From contig CALGIY010000133.1 of the NCBI GenBank assembly GCA_937914965.1, positions 1-6,686 on the forward strand: a DNA stretch of 6,686 nt, read 5' to 3'. Shown one piece after another: positions 5,860 through 6,686 of this stretch. Both the position numbers and the translations under genes were made by a program. The notes under the pieces are model-generated. The model was not told the DNA's origin and did not search any database. It saw nothing but the letters and a program-made list of their open reading frames with translations. Within the stretch, counting starts at the first letter, position 1; each line of letters starts with the position of its first letter. The DNA is from an uncultured Thermoanaerobacteraceae bacterium (lineage in GTDB: Bacteria; Bacillota; DSM-12270; Thermacetogeniales; Thermacetogeniaceae).

Positions 5860-6489
5860 CTAAGCTAACAATTTTTTACATAATTCCGTAGCTGAAGCTG
5901 CATCTTGTGCGTATCCATCTGCTCCGATTTTTTCGGCGAATTTATGAGAAATGGGTGCTCCACCAATGATCACTTTTACCTTGTCTCTGATACCTGCTTC
6001 TTTTAACGCCTCGACTGTATCTTTCATTTTATTCATAGTTGTTGTCAAAAGCGCTGACATAGCAACTATATCTGGATTGTCTTTTTTAACATGCTCAACA
6101 AATTGCGCAGGAGTTATATCCACACCGACATTGTCAACTGTGAAACCAGAGCTGTCCAACATCATAGCTACCAGGTTTTTACCTATGTCGTGCAAATCCC
6201 CTTCTACTGTTCCGATGAGAACCTTACCAAAAGAAGGCATACACTCCTGGCCAAGCAAAGGTTTTACAATCTCTATACCCTCATTCATGGCTTTTGCAGC
6301 CATCAAGACTTCCGGCACAAACATCTCACCGCTTTTAAAGCGCGGGCCTACAATATCCATTCCAGCAATCAGGCCCTGATTGATAATATCCAAAGGTTTA
6401 CTGCCCGCATCTACTAATTTTTGCGTTATTTCTTTTACTTTAGCGTCATCACCGCTGATTACTGCATTGCAAAGATTTTCGTAACTCAT
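5860..6489 (-). CDS. methyltransferase corrinoid protein, MtbC/MttC/MtgC family
   Basis: This is a cobalamin-carrying subunit that accepts a methyl group from a substrate-specific methyltransferase (MtmB, MtbB, MttB or an MtgB-type enzyme) and gives it to a second methyltransferase. It has 209 residues, the usual size. Residues 1-85 are the four-helix cap domain (GLIAGMDIVGPRFKSGEMFVPEVLMAAKAM at 39-68, the typical segment). Residues 88-209 are the B12-binding Rossmann domain. This has GTVEGDLHDIGKNL (93-106) with the DxHxxG motif (D98, H100 as the lower axial cobalt ligand, G103), then MSALLTT (144-150) and IIGGAP (174-179). The start ATG at 6489 has AAGGAGG 8 nt upstream. The gene ends in TAG, an amber codon. 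Homologues end at about this length, so it is probably a true stop, but read-through would add ten residues. The exact methyl substrate cannot be assigned, as MtbC, MttC and MtgC look alike. Confidence 0.93.
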   Translation of the reverse strand: MSYENLCNAVISGDDAKVKEITQKLVDAGSKPLDIINQGLIAGMDIVGPRFKSGEMFVPEVLMAAKAMNEGIEIVKPLLGQECMPSFGKVLIGTVEGDLHDIGKNLVAMMLDSSGFTVDNVGVDITPAQFVEHVKKDNPDIVAMSALLTTTMNKMKDTVEALKEAGIRDKVKVIIGGAPISHKFAEKIGADGYAQDAASATELCKKLLA

Positions 6490-6686
6490 TTTTTAGTCCT
6501 CCTTGTTATTAATTAGATATTAGATATAATGTTTCCTGAAATAATAAGAATTTCAATACCGGCAATAAGTAATATCCCAGGTTCGGATTTTAAACCTTTT
6601 CCTCCTTTCTGTTTATTAGGAACTTCCAGGGTAAATATTTAAAAATATTTTTTTAATTACAAGTATTTTAACATATTTGCAATAAT
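6490..6686 (-). promoter_or_regulatory. AT-rich leader upstream of the corrinoid gene
   Basis: This 197-nt stretch holds no gene I can support. Nearest the gene is the strong AAGGAGG site (6504-6498). Further up are a small dyad TGAAAT/ATTTCA (6537-6555), a second well-formed AAAGGAGG (6608-6601) with no start codon at a usable distance, and two AAATATTT palindromes 2 bp apart (6633-6640 and 6643-6650). A TAAAAT near the right edge could be a -10 element, but its -35 would be outside the window. The upstream neighbour, possibly the substrate methyltransferase, is not visible. Confidence 0.4.

Noticed and set aside
5951..6379. Plus-strand ORF of 142 codons opposite the corrinoid gene
   Set aside because: It mirrors the conserved corrinoid protein frame and has a biased Ile/Ser/Thr composition typical of antisense shadows.
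6631..6657. Plus-strand intrinsic terminator made by the AAATATTT repeats and the following T run
   Set aside because: The stem would be wholly A-T and no plus-strand gene precedes it in the window.

Overview
All convincing genes lie on the minus strand, so the window reads biologically from right to left. It carries a complete bacterial pyrrolysine (Pyl, the 22nd amino acid) cassette, preceded by two genes of corrinoid-dependent methyl transfer. The split PylRS (separate pylSn and pylSc), the strong AAGGAGG-type ribosome binding sites, the moderate GC content and the tetrahydrofolate-type methyltransferase together suggest an anaerobic Gram-positive bacterium of the Clostridia/Peptococcaceae kind (Desulfitobacterium- or Desulfotomaculum-like, or an acetogen). 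They argue against a methanogenic archaeon. The genus is an inference and cannot be fixed from this window.

Layout in transcription order: (1) 6686-6490, an AT-rich leader; (2) 6489-5860, a MtbC/MttC/MtgC-type corrinoid protein ending in an amber codon; (3) 5859-5636, a spacer with a perfect 13-bp hairpin, a candidate promoter and a possible 42-residue small ORF; (4) 5635-4838, a pterin-binding (MtgA/AcsE/MtrH-like) methyltransferase followed by a clear intrinsic terminator at 4808-4775; (5) 4774-4434, an AT-rich non-coding stretch that probably holds the pyl promoter and leader; (6) the pyl block pylB (4433-3330), pylC (3333-2164), pylSn (2258-1842), pylSc (1753-920), pylD (901-80) and pylT (69-1, tRNA-Pyl with anticodon CUA).

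PylB turns lysine into 3-methylornithine, PylC ligates this to a second lysine, and PylD oxidises the product so that it cyclises to pyrrolysine. PylSc, helped by the tRNA-binding protein PylSn, charges tRNA-Pyl, which reads in-frame UAG in methylamine methyltransferases. No UAG-containing methyltransferase gene is inside the window. The corrinoid protein and the pterin methyltransferase are the expected partners that would pass the methyl group from such an enzyme to tetrahydrofolate and the Wood-Ljungdahl pathway.

Points that stand out are the gene order (Sn and Sc adjacent, in N-to-C order, with pylT last), the 95-nt pylC/pylSn overlap, and amber stops on pylD and on the corrinoid gene in a genome that decodes amber. 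In addition, the reading frame beyond the pylD amber codon stays open through the whole tRNA-Pyl gene to the window edge.
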